Assembly (NCBI RefSeq): GCF_014267345.1 | Contig: NZ_JACMYD010000001.1 | Location: 1-64,000 of the forward strand | Direction of reading: 5' to 3' | Length of the DNA stretch: 64,000 nucleotides | Source of the DNA: Corynebacterium sp. zg-331 | GTDB taxonomy: Bacteria > Actinomycetota > Actinomycetes > Mycobacteriales > Mycobacteriaceae | Shown here: in pieces, positions 17,650-25,306 of the stretch | Layout: every line of letters begins with the position of its first letter | Numbering within the stretch: position 1 is the stretch's first letter | Made by a program: the position numbers and the translations under genes | Notes under the pieces: model-generated | The model's database searches: none | What the model saw: only the letters and a program-made list of their open reading frames with translations | What the model was told of the DNA's origin: nothing

Positions 17650-17664
17650 GTAAGCCTTGCTCTA
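17646..17664 (+). promoter_or_regulatory. candidate DtxR box upstream of decayed permease
   Basis: ATAGGTAAGCCTTGCTCTA matches the DtxR consensus at about 12-13 of 19 positions and sits between entC and the FecCD remnant, where an iron-regulated transporter promoter would be expected. Confidence 0.4.
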
Positions 17665-17740
17665 TCTTTGTGGGCTCGCGTAGTTTGTGGGACTCACCCG
17701 CACTTTCGTAGAGGACGTGCCGGAACAAAGGACATCACTC

Positions 17741-18176
17741 ATGGCGCTTTCCCTGCGTCGCCTCGGGGCGGGACTGATGGTCTCCGCCCCGCCCTCCCGG
17801 GTCTTGCTTGATCCGCTCACCGTGATCCTGGTGGGCGTGAGCGCGGCGCTCCAGGCCGTCACCACGGCCCTGGCGCTATCCTCGCGCGGCGTGTTCGATG
17901 GCATTCGGTAGCGGACGGTGGGATCCACGATGGGGCGCGGCGGTGAGGACATCGCCGTGGCCTGGGCGGGCCTGCTGATCGGCAGCCTGCTCGCCGCGCT
18001 GCTGGCCCGCCCGATGGATCTGCTCTTTCTGGGCCGGGAGGCGGCCACCGCCCTGGGCGCCTCCCGGGGCGGATTCGGCTGGGGATCGTGGCGGTGGTGG
18101 CGATCCTGGCGGGTACCGCCACCGCGGCCGTGGGGCCGGTGATCGTGCCGCACAGGGTGGTGGATGAGTCCTCGTA
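17741..18176 (+). pseudogene. FecCD-type iron-siderophore ABC permease, decayed
   Basis: The region reads as the C-terminal part of a FecCD permease: a helix LTVILVGVSAALQAVTTAL, then TAG at 17909-17911 where Trp is expected (GIR-stop-RTVGS), a segment GEDIAVAWAGLL, LLARPMDLLFLGREAATALGA (key residues RPMDLL and ALG), and after a frame change near 18080 GIVAVVAILAGTATAA with a truncated GPVIVPH. The first half of the usual 330-residue protein and the end are missing. It was presumably the uptake system of the adjacent entA/entC locus. Confidence 0.75.
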
Positions 18177-18237
18177 GTCCCTGGGGGTCGATCGAGGTGG
18201 GGGAGGATTCTCTCACGATCATGAAGAGCGGGCTATA

Positions 18238-19038
18238 TTAGCCTATCTTGGCGTAAAAACGTCCGATGATCGGGGAAATCAGCGCCGTGGGCGTGATCGC
18301 GGACAGGGTATTCATGGCCTTGGACAGTGGCCCGGGCACCACGCGGCGCTTGTTCTTTGCCAACGCCTCCAGGGTTTCGCGCGCGCAAGACTCATAAGTA
18401 GTCCACAGGAAGTCCGGCACCACCTTGTCCACGATGCTGGCCTCGGCGGGGTTGATATGTGCCTCGCGCACCGGCCCGGGGGCCAACAGGGTGCAATGCA
18501 CGCCGGTACCCTTCAGCTCGTAATGCAGGGCCTCCGTAAAAGCATTCACCCCGGCCTTGGTGAACACGTAGGTGGCATTATTAGGAATGGGAATGTTCCC
18601 GGCGGCCGAACCTACGTTGCACAGGGCTCCCTCGCCACGTTCCACCATTGGGTCCAAGACCGCGCGGCTCAAACGAAACACGGCCGCGGCGTTGAGCCGA
18701 AACTGATTGGTCTCATAACCCCAATCCTGCTTTATAAAGGGGCCAAAAGAAGCGATGCCAGCGGAATTAATGGCAATGTGCACGTGCCGATTAGCCAGGT
18801 GCTCGATGAGGCGAGTGACCTCGTCCTCCTCGGCGAGGTCACAGGCGAAGACCTCCACCTTAATTTTGTGTTGCGCCTGGAGTTCCTCCGCCAGGGCAGC
18901 GAGCACCGACTCGCGCCGGGCCACCAGCAACAGGTTGTGGCCCCCGGCGGCGAGTTCGCGGGCCAGGGCCGCACCGATGCCTTGGCTCGCGCCGGTAATT
19001 AGGGCGTAAGAGGATGGAGAAGGGGAGGGTAATGTCAT
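18238..19038 (-). CDS. SDR-family NAD(P)-dependent oxidoreductase
   Basis: 266 residues. Cofactor motif TGASQGIG, catalytic NVGSAAG Ser and YVFTK (Tyr, Lys). A DltE/YqjQ-like classical SDR with a C-terminal hydrophobic tail (TALISPIIGRFYAK) that may associate with membrane. ATG at 19038 is preceded by AAGGA. It reads away from the CRISPR leader. Substrate unknown. Confidence 0.85.
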   Translation of the reverse strand: MTLPSPSPSSYALITGASQGIGAALARELAAGGHNLLLVARRESVLAALAEELQAQHKIKVEVFACDLAEEDEVTRLIEHLANRHVHIAINSAGIASFGPFIKQDWGYETNQFRLNAAAVFRLSRAVLDPMVERGEGALCNVGSAAGNIPIPNNATYVFTKAGVNAFTEALHYELKGTGVHCTLLAPGPVREAHINPAEASIVDKVVPDFLWTTYESCARETLEALAKNKRRVVPGPLSKAMNTLSAITPTALISPIIGRFYAKIG

Positions 19039-19205
19039 AAGCGGATCCTTAAGGTGGGGGCTAAGCGACGTCCTGCCCATCGTACAAGCGCGGTAGCCCT
19101 GGGCTACGGCGGCAGGTGGGGCTGGGTATAGCGGGGGGAGGGGCCCTCGGAGAGAAGTTATAGCTAAAATGAGTACGAGGCTCGCATCGCTGCTGGTCAG
19201 CAAGT
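19039..19205 (+). promoter_or_regulatory. putative CRISPR leader
   Basis: The 167 nt between the divergent SDR gene and the first repeat end in an AT-richer stretch (GAAGTTATAGCTAAAATGAG, about 19153-19172) that could hold a leader promoter. Repeats read GTGTTCCCC to GATGAGCC, the same orientation as E. coli type I-E crRNA, which places the leader on this side. Confidence 0.5.
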
Positions 19206-20819
19206 GTGTTCCCCGCGCTAGCGGGGATGAGCCGAGAGGGCCAGAACGGTTCGAGCCGGTGGAGCTGTGTTCCCCGCGCTAGCGGGGATGAGCCCATGGT
19301 GCGTACTGCAGTGGGTACGGGTATGCGGTGTTCCCCGCGCTAGCGGGGATGAGCCGGCTCGACAGGCCATCAACCGCAGACCCAATCAGTGTTCCCCGCG
19401 CTAGCGGGGATGAGCCGGGGCTCTAGGATCGCCGCACCCATCGACGCCAGTGTTCCCCGCGCTAGCGGGGATGAGCCTCTCTGTGTGGGTTGTGTGAGAG
19501 CTGAATAGTGGTGTTCCCCGCGCTAGCGGGGATGAGCCGAATTTCCCAGGATTGCCCCGGACGAGGCTGTAGTGTTCCCCGCGCTAGCGGGGATGAGCCG
19601 TTCTCCTCCCCCATGCAGATCGGATAACCCCGGTGTTCCCCGCGCTAGCGGGGATGAGCCGTTGTGCCGAGTTCCTGGGCGTAGGGCAGCATTGTGTTCC
19701 CCGCGCTAGCGGGGATGAGCCCTCCGCGGGGCTACGCTCGGAGATTCAACGTGCGTGTTCCCCGCGCTAGCGGGGATGAGCCCAGCTTGTGGGGGCAGGT
19801 CACGGCGGCGTTCTCGTGTTCCCCGCGCTAGCGGGGATGAGCCCGATGTCCTCGCCCCAACACAGGTTTGGGAGTTGTGTTCCCCGCGCTAGCGGGGATG
19901 AGCCCTCTGCTGGATTCAAAAAGGCAACCAGGGATATGTGTTCCCCGCGCTAGCGGGGATGAGCCCCCCAAGAGGCAAACCGGGAGGGGGAAAGGGCGGT
20001 GTTCCCCGCGCTAGCGGGGATGAGCCCGCCGCCATGGCGGGTTCGGGGGCCGTATCGCGGTGTTCCCCGCGCTAGCGGGGATGAGCCCGCCACCTGGCGC
20101 GGGCCCGCCGGGGCAGCCGGGTGTTCCCCGCGCTAGCGGGGATGAGCCCCTTGACGGAGCGTTCCTTGAGACCGCGCTTTTGTGTTCCCCGCGCTAGCGG
20201 GGATGAGCCCCTTTCTGTGTTGGTGAACAAAAAACAAGCCCCGTGTTCCCCGCGCTAGCGGGGATGAGCCCTCCGAGGCCTTGTTGGATGCTTTCATGGT
20301 GGAGTGTTCCCCGCGCTAGCGGGGATGAGCCGAAATCCCGCGCTTACGTCATGGAACAGGCCCAGTGTTCCCCGCGCTAGCGGGGATGAGCCCAGCGCAT
20401 CGTAGCGGGTCCCCGGAATACGGTTGTGTTCCCCGCGCTAGCGGGGATGAGCCCCCCTCAACTTGCCGCAGCGACAACTCATCCCCGTGTTCCCCGCGCT
20501 AGCGGGGATGAGCCTCGACCCCGCCGAGGCCTTGCGGTCAAGGAAACGTGTTCCCCGCGCTAGCGGGGATGAGCCCCGCATGGTGGATCAGTGGCACGGT
20601 GACGGCTGGTGTTCCCCGCGCTAGCGGGGATGAGCCCGAGGCGTGGTAAAGCCACCAAGATCGGCGTGCGTGTTCCCCGCGCTAGCGGGGATGAGCCCCA
20701 TGAAAGCGGTAGCAAACAGCACCAGAATCGGTGTTCCCCGCGCTAGCGGGGATGAGCCTCGAACCCACCCCTCGGCCACCAGGCCCAGGCCGTGTTCCCC
20801 GCGCTAGCGGGGATGAGCC
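19206..20819 (+). CRISPR. type I-E-like CRISPR array, 27 repeats and 26 spacers
   Basis: A 28-nt repeat (GTGTTCCCCGCG, then CTAGCGGGGATGAGCC, palindromic core CCCCGC/GCGGGG) recurs at 19206 and every 61 nt to 20792, 27 times, with no mismatch seen in any copy. Intervals are uniformly 33 nt, or 32 nt if the variable 29th base is counted as repeat, as in E. coli type I-E. I saw no duplicated spacers. No cas gene lies in the window. Short frames across the array are translation artefacts. Confidence 0.97.
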
Positions 20820-20935
20820 GCGCTCAGTCTGCCAATTCAGATCAGCGAGTGGAGACGGAGCCGACCCAGAAGCAAGCACCACAAGCGGTGACACAAAGAT
20901 CCTCTACCCTAAGCCCCCCCCAGAAAGGAATCACC

Positions 20936-21088
20936 ATGCGCGCACGCCCAATAGCCCCCTACCTCGCCCTTACCACCGTGGGGCTCGCCGTCCTCGTCAC
21001 TAACCCCCGCAGCTGGACGCTTATCCCTTTGGGGATCGCCCTGGTCGCCACCGCTGCCTTTGATGCCTACCGGGCTACGCAACGATGA
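20936..21088 (+). CDS. small membrane protein, 50 residues
   Basis: ATG at 20936 follows AAAGGA at good spacing. The product has two hydrophobic segments (YLALTTVGLAVLVT and TLIPLGIALVATAAF) joined by a short NPRSW turn, and ends YRATQR. It lies between the end of the CRISPR array and an IS3 fragment. Not recognised; could be a host gene or cargo. Confidence 0.55.
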   Translation: MRARPIAPYLALTTVGLAVLVTNPRSWTLIPLGIALVATAAFDAYRATQR

Positions 21089-21091
21089 AGC

Positions 21092-21168
21092 TGCCCACTC
21101 ACAATGAACATCCTCTCCTACGGACACTGGATCCGTACTAATCGGGTGTCTACTAGTCGAGGGTAACC
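21092..21168 (-). mobile_element. IS3-family terminal fragment
   Basis: About 77 bp closely matching the element end at 57-133, including the first seven codons of orfA (ATG at 21111, MFIVSGQ) and the repeat with GACACCCGATTAGTACGG. The rest of orfA is absent, so this is a solo end. Confidence 0.8.
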
Positions 21169-21195
21169 CCAGTGGATCACGAGTTGGGCGATACG

Positions 21196-21223
21196 GTGTT
21201 CCCCGCGCTAGCGGGGATGAGCC
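21196..21223 (+). repeat. solitary CRISPR repeat
   Basis: An exact copy of the 28-nt CRISPR repeat, 376 nt beyond the last array repeat. It is preceded by 27 nt of possible spacer remnant that abuts the IS3 terminal fragment, and followed directly by a transposase fragment. Confidence 0.95.
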
Positions 21224-21225
21224 GG

Positions 21226-21381
21226 TTGATTAAGGATGAACGCCAGCGTTGTGAGTCTGAGGTGCAAGGAGAACCTGAGGCGAGGGAACTGGCTGCCGAG
21301 AACACCAGGCTGCGCAGGATGAGAACAGCTCACCGTGGATGCGTAGGGTCTGCTACCTGCGAACCCATCCAGAATCGCTAG
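21226..21381 (+). pseudogene. IS3-family orfA C-terminal fragment
   Basis: The frame after the solitary repeat reads KDERQRCESEV...EARELAAENTRLRRM, the leucine-zipper-like C-terminal part of IS3 OrfA, then runs into unrelated sequence to a stop at 21379-21381. No start or helix-turn-helix remains. Its orientation is opposite to that of the adjacent IS end, so the two fragments do not form a simple intact element. Confidence 0.65.
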
Positions 21382-21692
21382 CACACCGAAGATGAGGGAA
21401 GTTCAGGCGGGGCGGTCTTCCAGGTGGGAGGTTTATACTGCTCAGGGTACGAGATTCCTTCCATGATTGGTCTGTCAACTACGAAAGGATAATCCCGAGA
21501 CCCCAGCCGAACATGACAACCAGGGGCGACGCGGTGGGGGAAATAAGGCGCCAACCTGAAGATGGTTAATGTCTCAATTTCCAATCAATCTCACGTCATG
21601 CTATTTGAGGCTTGGCTAAGATTCCTGTCTGGAGATGAGAGGGGGAGTGGTGACAGGAAGAAATGAACAATACCAAACCCTATCGTGAATAC
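21382..21692. other. intergenic, no supported gene
   Basis: A minus-strand frame of 68 codons is open here but shows no domain, signal or convincing ribosome site. Confidence 0.4.
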
Positions 21693-21969
21693 TCACGCAA
21701 TATCATTAGGGAATGAGATGGTAATAAAGATTACCGCCGAAAAGAAAAATGCTGCCCGAATCGTATCTTTCCAGGAATTTTCTTGCCTCAGGGGAAATAT
21801 TAAGGCCGCGGAAAATGTAATAACAAAAAGTATTCCATACATCCAGGCATAAGGTGTCTCATGTGGGAAACCGCTCCAGCTATAATGCTCAATGCTGGCC
21901 GAAGCGCGGGTGGCCAATACTGCCCAGATTAACTCTGGCGTCCGATTGGGTAGACTCTATATTGCTCAT
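21693..21969 (-). pseudogene. small membrane protein, probable frameshift (immunity-like position)
   Basis: A strong AGGAGAGG site precedes ATG at 21969, but that frame stops after 26 codons (MSNIESTQSDARVN...). The adjacent frame, open from a TTG at 21917, encodes 74 residues with two membrane helices (WMYGILFVITFSAALIF and AAFFFSAVIFITISF). Joining MSNIESTQSDAR to ELIWAVLATRASAS with a one-base shift near 21935 would give about 90 residues with one start and a plausible extra N-terminal segment. It lies 19 nt downstream of the secreted-protein gene. Confidence 0.5.
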
Positions 21970-21988
21970 GATGAAATCCTCTCCTGCG

Positions 21989-22606
21989 TTATTCTTCTTC
22001 GACTTCAACCTTGAGGGGCGGGGAACCTGCATGACCGTAGAAGGTCAAACCACGTCCGCTGGCTACTGCGGTGGTGAGCTTGGCGGCAAGGTCAATGAAG
22101 AATCCGGTGCCGAGAACCACGATAGCACCCGTAATGGCCGTTCCGATTGGGCCGCCTTGAAGGGAATTCCACGCAATGAATGCGGCTTCCAGCGCTGCGG
22201 GACCTGCTTCTGCTGCTGTGACCAGGGTTGCGGCAGCACCGACGGTCAGGTCTTTGTGGGGGATGTGGCCGATCCTGTGGTCATACGGGCTGATGAAGCG
22301 TTGGTCGCTTTTCTTTTGATTAAGGGTCTCCTGGTTCAGGTTCATGATTCCATGAAGTTGTCGGAGTTCTTCATTGGAAAATCCATGCTCGGACTCGATC
22401 TCCTCATCGGTAAGATCGATAGTTAATTTTCCGTTTTCTTTGCCCCGGTAGTGCTCGCCAAGAGAGGTCACCTTTGTGATAAACTGCAGGTCCTCATCTG
22501 ATATGTTCTCTAAGGCCTTCATTGATTCTTCTACCCAGACGGTTTCTTTCACTGTCTCGCTGGTTTCTGCCTTGGCGATGTTGCTGGTGGGTGCCAATGT
22601 AATCAT
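21989..22606 (-). CDS. putative secreted protein with glycine-rich hydrophobic C-terminal half
   Basis: 205 residues from ATG at 22606. Residues 1-14 (MITLAPTSNIAKAE) look like the end of a Sec signal with an AKA cleavage site. Upstream codons continue in frame and would supply a basic start (KESQTIKTITTG). The residue 25-105 part is acidic and polar; the C-terminal half (about 120-195) is Ala/Gly-rich and hydrophobic, as in pore-forming bacteriocins. The best ribosome site (AAAGG) lies before ATG at 22649, which is followed at once by TAA; one surplus T would explain this. No family recognised. Confidence 0.5.
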   Translation of the reverse strand: MITLAPTSNIAKAETSETVKETVWVEESMKALENISDEDLQFITKVTSLGEHYRGKENGKLTIDLTDEEIESEHGFSNEELRQLHGIMNLNQETLNQKKSDQRFISPYDHRIGHIPHKDLTVGAAATLVTAAEAGPAALEAAFIAWNSLQGGPIGTAITGAIVVLGTGFFIDLAAKLTTAVASGRGLTFYGHAGSPPLKVEVEEE

Positions 22607-22739
22607 GGTGCCGGTTGTGATAGTCTTGATAGTTTGTGATTCTTTACATTTTTCAACCTTTCTTGGCTTCTGCTGGAAATTGAATTTTCTTACCGAGTTT
22701 TGTCTGGGTTATTCCTTTCTGTTGATTGATTTTCATGAT

Positions 22740-23625
22740 ACGTTGGCGTGTCTCAGGTTGCAGCAGGTGTGATTTATGCTCCCCTGTCTGGGTGTGTCCG
22801 AAGTGTGATTTTGCAGGTGAGGGCGTCGCTAGAAGTCTGAACCTTTATGTGTGTCAGGTTGCTCATGCCGTCGGTGCGAGCGGCGGGGTTGTTGCCTTGG
22901 GGCGAAGGGAGCCGGAGGTTGAAGACGAACCACGGGAGAGGAGCAGGCGGCGCGCTAACTATTAGGTGGAACACCGCCCCGGCGGCAGGCCGGAGAAGCA
23001 ACGTCTGCTGGCGAAAGCGGCCCGGGTGCAGGCTTGATGGGAAACGGGCTTGGTGTATTGCGGGTGAGGAGCATTGAGCGGCTATCGCGGTGGCCCTGTC
23101 TGGAAGGGTTGGGCGTGGCGCGGACTGCTGGGCAATCCGGGCGGCTTTCGCTAGCTCGCGGGCGCGTGACGTCTGGGCCTCGATGTCTTGGGAAATATGG
23201 ATGATGAACTCGCAGATGCTTCGGGATCGGCTACATCGACGGCTAACGGAGCGATGTCCTGGGCCATAGCGGGGATGTGATTGAGGTGCCGGCCCGGGGC
23301 AAAGCCCTCGACGTTCTTTGCTTGTGGCAATCCGCCACCCCATCCCTTCAGGTGTTGATGTGAAATTGCATTAAAATGCCCTGCTAGCGGCAAGAATAGG
23401 GGCGAAAACCCAGGCCCACATGCCTCCGCGTGGGCTGCCGACAGCCCCGCGCCGCATTAGATCCCGGCGGCTTCGGACTCTGCCCTACCCACTACCACCA
23501 GATGCGCCTGGGCACCATCGGCCATGACCATGCCCCCGTGTGCGTCCAGTATGTCGCCCGGGGCGGCTCGTAGAGGCCCCAAGCCCTGGGAGCTGTGCCC
23601 GTTAGTCGGGATACTGTGTAAAAAG
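22740..23625. other. accessory region without supported gene
   Basis: Several overlapping short frames, none with consistent domain, start or composition. A plus-strand frame near 22740-22965 has a CPKC pair, faintly like a replication-initiator zinc site, but too weak to call. The AT content falls towards 23 kb, marking the end of the island before tRNA-Arg. Confidence 0.4.
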
Positions 23626-23699
23626 CGCCCCCGGCAGGATTCGAACCCGCGACCAATGGGGTAGAAACCCACTGCTCTCATCCGCTGAGCTACGGAGGC
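23626..23699 (-). tRNA. tRNA-Arg (UCU)
   Basis: Acceptor GCCTCCG/CGGGGGC with one G-T pair; anticodon arm GTGGG-TTTCTAC-CCCAT gives TCT (AGA). T-arm GGGTTCGAATCC present. It flanks the accessory island, a typical integration position. Confidence 0.93.
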
Positions 23700-23808
23700 A
23701 TGACGGCCCCGATCGGAACCGGGAAACCGCGAGGAAGATTCTAGCGCATGGGGACGCGGTGGCAAGGCGTGCCCCCATGCGTGCCCTCGAAAGCGCATCA
23801 AGCGTTCT

Positions 23809-24816
23809 TTAGAAGTCCCAGTCCGATTCCGCCGTGGGCTCGGTGGCGCCGATGATGTAGCTGGAGCCGGAGCCGCTGAAGAAATCGTGGGTCTCGGAGG
23901 CGTCGGGGGTCAGTGCCGCAAGGATTTCCGGTTCCACGGCCTCGGCCTCGTCCTCGTAGGCGGGGGAGTAGCCGAGGTTCATCAGGGCCTTGTTGGCGTT
24001 GTAGTGCACGAAGGGCATCACGCCGTCGAAACCGGGGGTGGGGGCGAGGGCATAGAGCTCGGCGGAGTAGTCGCGCTCCAGGGCCAGCAGGTCGGCCACG
24101 AGTCGGTGGGTGAAGTCGTGCATTTCCTCGCGGCGCTGGGGGTGGGCGTCGAGCCCGCGTTGGTATTTGTATCCGGAGTAGTAGCCGTGCACCGCCTTGT
24201 CGCGCAGGATGAGGCGGATCATGTCTGCGGTGTTGAGCATGACGGCCCTGGTGGAGAACCATAGCGGCAGGTAGAACCCGGCGTAGAGGAGCAGGGAGGA
24301 GAGGATGGTGGCCGCGGCCTTGCGCTTGAGGGGGTCGGTGCCGTGGTAGTGGGAGAGCACGGCGGTGGCCCGGCGCTGAAGGAGGGGGTTGTCGATGGCC
24401 CAGGTGTAGGCCTCGGTGATCTCGCGGGTGGAGCAGAGGGTGGAAAAGACGGAGCTGTAGGAGCGGGCGTGCACGGATTGCATGAAGGCGATGTTGGTGT
24501 ACACGGCTTGTTCTTGCTCGGTGCGGGCGTCGGGGATCTGGGCGGGTTCGCCCACGGTGGCCTGCACGGTGTCAAGAAGCGTGAGGCCGGTAAACACGCG
24601 CACGGTGAGGGTGCGGTGCGCGGGGTCGAGGGCCTGCCAGGAGGGCAGGTCGTTGGAGAGGGGAACCTTTTCCGGCAGCCAGAAGTTGCTGGTGAGGCGG
24701 CGCCAGACCTCGGTGTCCTTGGGGTCTTGGAGGAGGTTCCAGTTGACGGGGCGGATGGGGCCGTCCTGCGGGCCGCGCCAAGCGCTGGGCAGGAGGGATC
24801 GTTCGATGTAGTGCAT
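23809..24816 (-). CDS. nrdF: ribonucleotide reductase radical subunit, class Ie-type NrdF (metal-ligand glutamates replaced)
   Basis: 335 residues, clearly NrdF: FWLPEK near residue 45, VFTGLTLLD (Asp82), YTNIAFMQSVHARSY (His116, Tyr120), VHGYY (His210), C-terminal FFSGSGSSYIIG and the DWDF end that docks NrdE. In class Ib NrdF the metals are held by Asp, four Glu-type ligands and two His. Here the ligand in FM(E)SVH is Gln113, the one in LL(E)S is Ser173 and the one in RD(E)SVH is Lys207. This Gln/Ser/Lys set is the signature of class Ie, which uses a metal-free DOPA radical formed with NrdI. Its ATG directly follows the nrdI stop. nrdE is not in the window. Confidence 0.9.
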   Translation of the reverse strand: MHYIERSLLPSAWRGPQDGPIRPVNWNLLQDPKDTEVWRRLTSNFWLPEKVPLSNDLPSWQALDPAHRTLTVRVFTGLTLLDTVQATVGEPAQIPDARTEQEQAVYTNIAFMQSVHARSYSSVFSTLCSTREITEAYTWAIDNPLLQRRATAVLSHYHGTDPLKRKAAATILSSLLLYAGFYLPLWFSTRAVMLNTADMIRLILRDKAVHGYYSGYKYQRGLDAHPQRREEMHDFTHRLVADLLALERDYSAELYALAPTPGFDGVMPFVHYNANKALMNLGYSPAYEDEAEAVEPEILAALTPDASETHDFFSGSGSSYIIGATEPTAESDWDF

Positions 24817-25224
24817 TTACAGGGTCCTTTCGATGAGGAGGCGGCGTACGCGCGCAACGTCGCGGGAGGTGCCCAGAAGCTCGAAGCGGTAGAGCTCGGG
24901 CACCTGGCACTTGCGGGAGATGAGAGGGCCGGCGCAGCAGTAGGCGCTGCCGAAGTTGGTGTTTCCGCTGGTGATGACGCCGCGCAAAAGGCCGCGGTGG
25001 GCGGGGTCGTTGAGGAAGTGGATGACCTGCTTGGGCACGGCGCGCGCAGGGTCGCCTCCGCCGTAGCTTGGTGTGATGAGGATGAAGGGTCGGGTGGGGT
25101 GGATGGGTTCGTCGCCGCGGCGCAGGGGGATGCGCGCGGCGGGGTGGGCGAGCTTGTCCACGAAGCGCCGGGTGTTTTCCGAGGCCGAGGAGAAGTAGAC
25201 GATGTCGGGCGGGTGAGTGTTCAT
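24817..25224 (-). CDS. nrdI: flavodoxin-like protein NrdI
   Basis: 135 residues. FMN-binding loops are recognisable: [11 protein letters not shown] (phosphate loop), TPSYGGGDP and [14 protein letters not shown]. NrdI supplies superoxide or another oxidant that activates NrdF; in class Ie it is required to hydroxylate the NrdF tyrosine to DOPA. Its TAA is immediately followed by the nrdF ATG, so the two are a tight operon. The AT-rich stretch 25225-25245 upstream probably holds the promoter; I do not see a clear NrdR box. Confidence 0.92.
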   Translation of the reverse strand: MNTHPPDIVYFSSASENTRRFVDKLAHPAARIPLRRGDEPIHPTRPFILITPSYGGGDPARAVPKQVIHFLNDPAHRGLLRGVITSGNTNFGSAYCCAGPLISRKCQVPELYRFELLGTSRDVARVRRLLIERTL

Positions 25225-25306
25225 ATATCAGATAATAAAAGTTCAATCGGTTGAACTCCAACGGGCCGGTGAGGCGCCCGCACGACGGAGAAGTAGGGTG
25301 GAGCCC

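Noticed and set aside
19200-20830. Open reading frames across the CRISPR array (SSPLARGT/IPASAGNT-type peptides)
   Set aside because: They are translations of the repeats, a well-known annotation artefact.
22726-22965. Possible rolling-circle Rep-like zinc pair (WVCPKC)
   Set aside because: Only a few residues match; no other Rep motifs are visible in any frame.
23151-23393. 80-codon frame with a seemingly protein-like start (PLAGHFNAISHQHLKGWGG)
   Set aside because: Could not be tied to any family and changes character midway; not supported.
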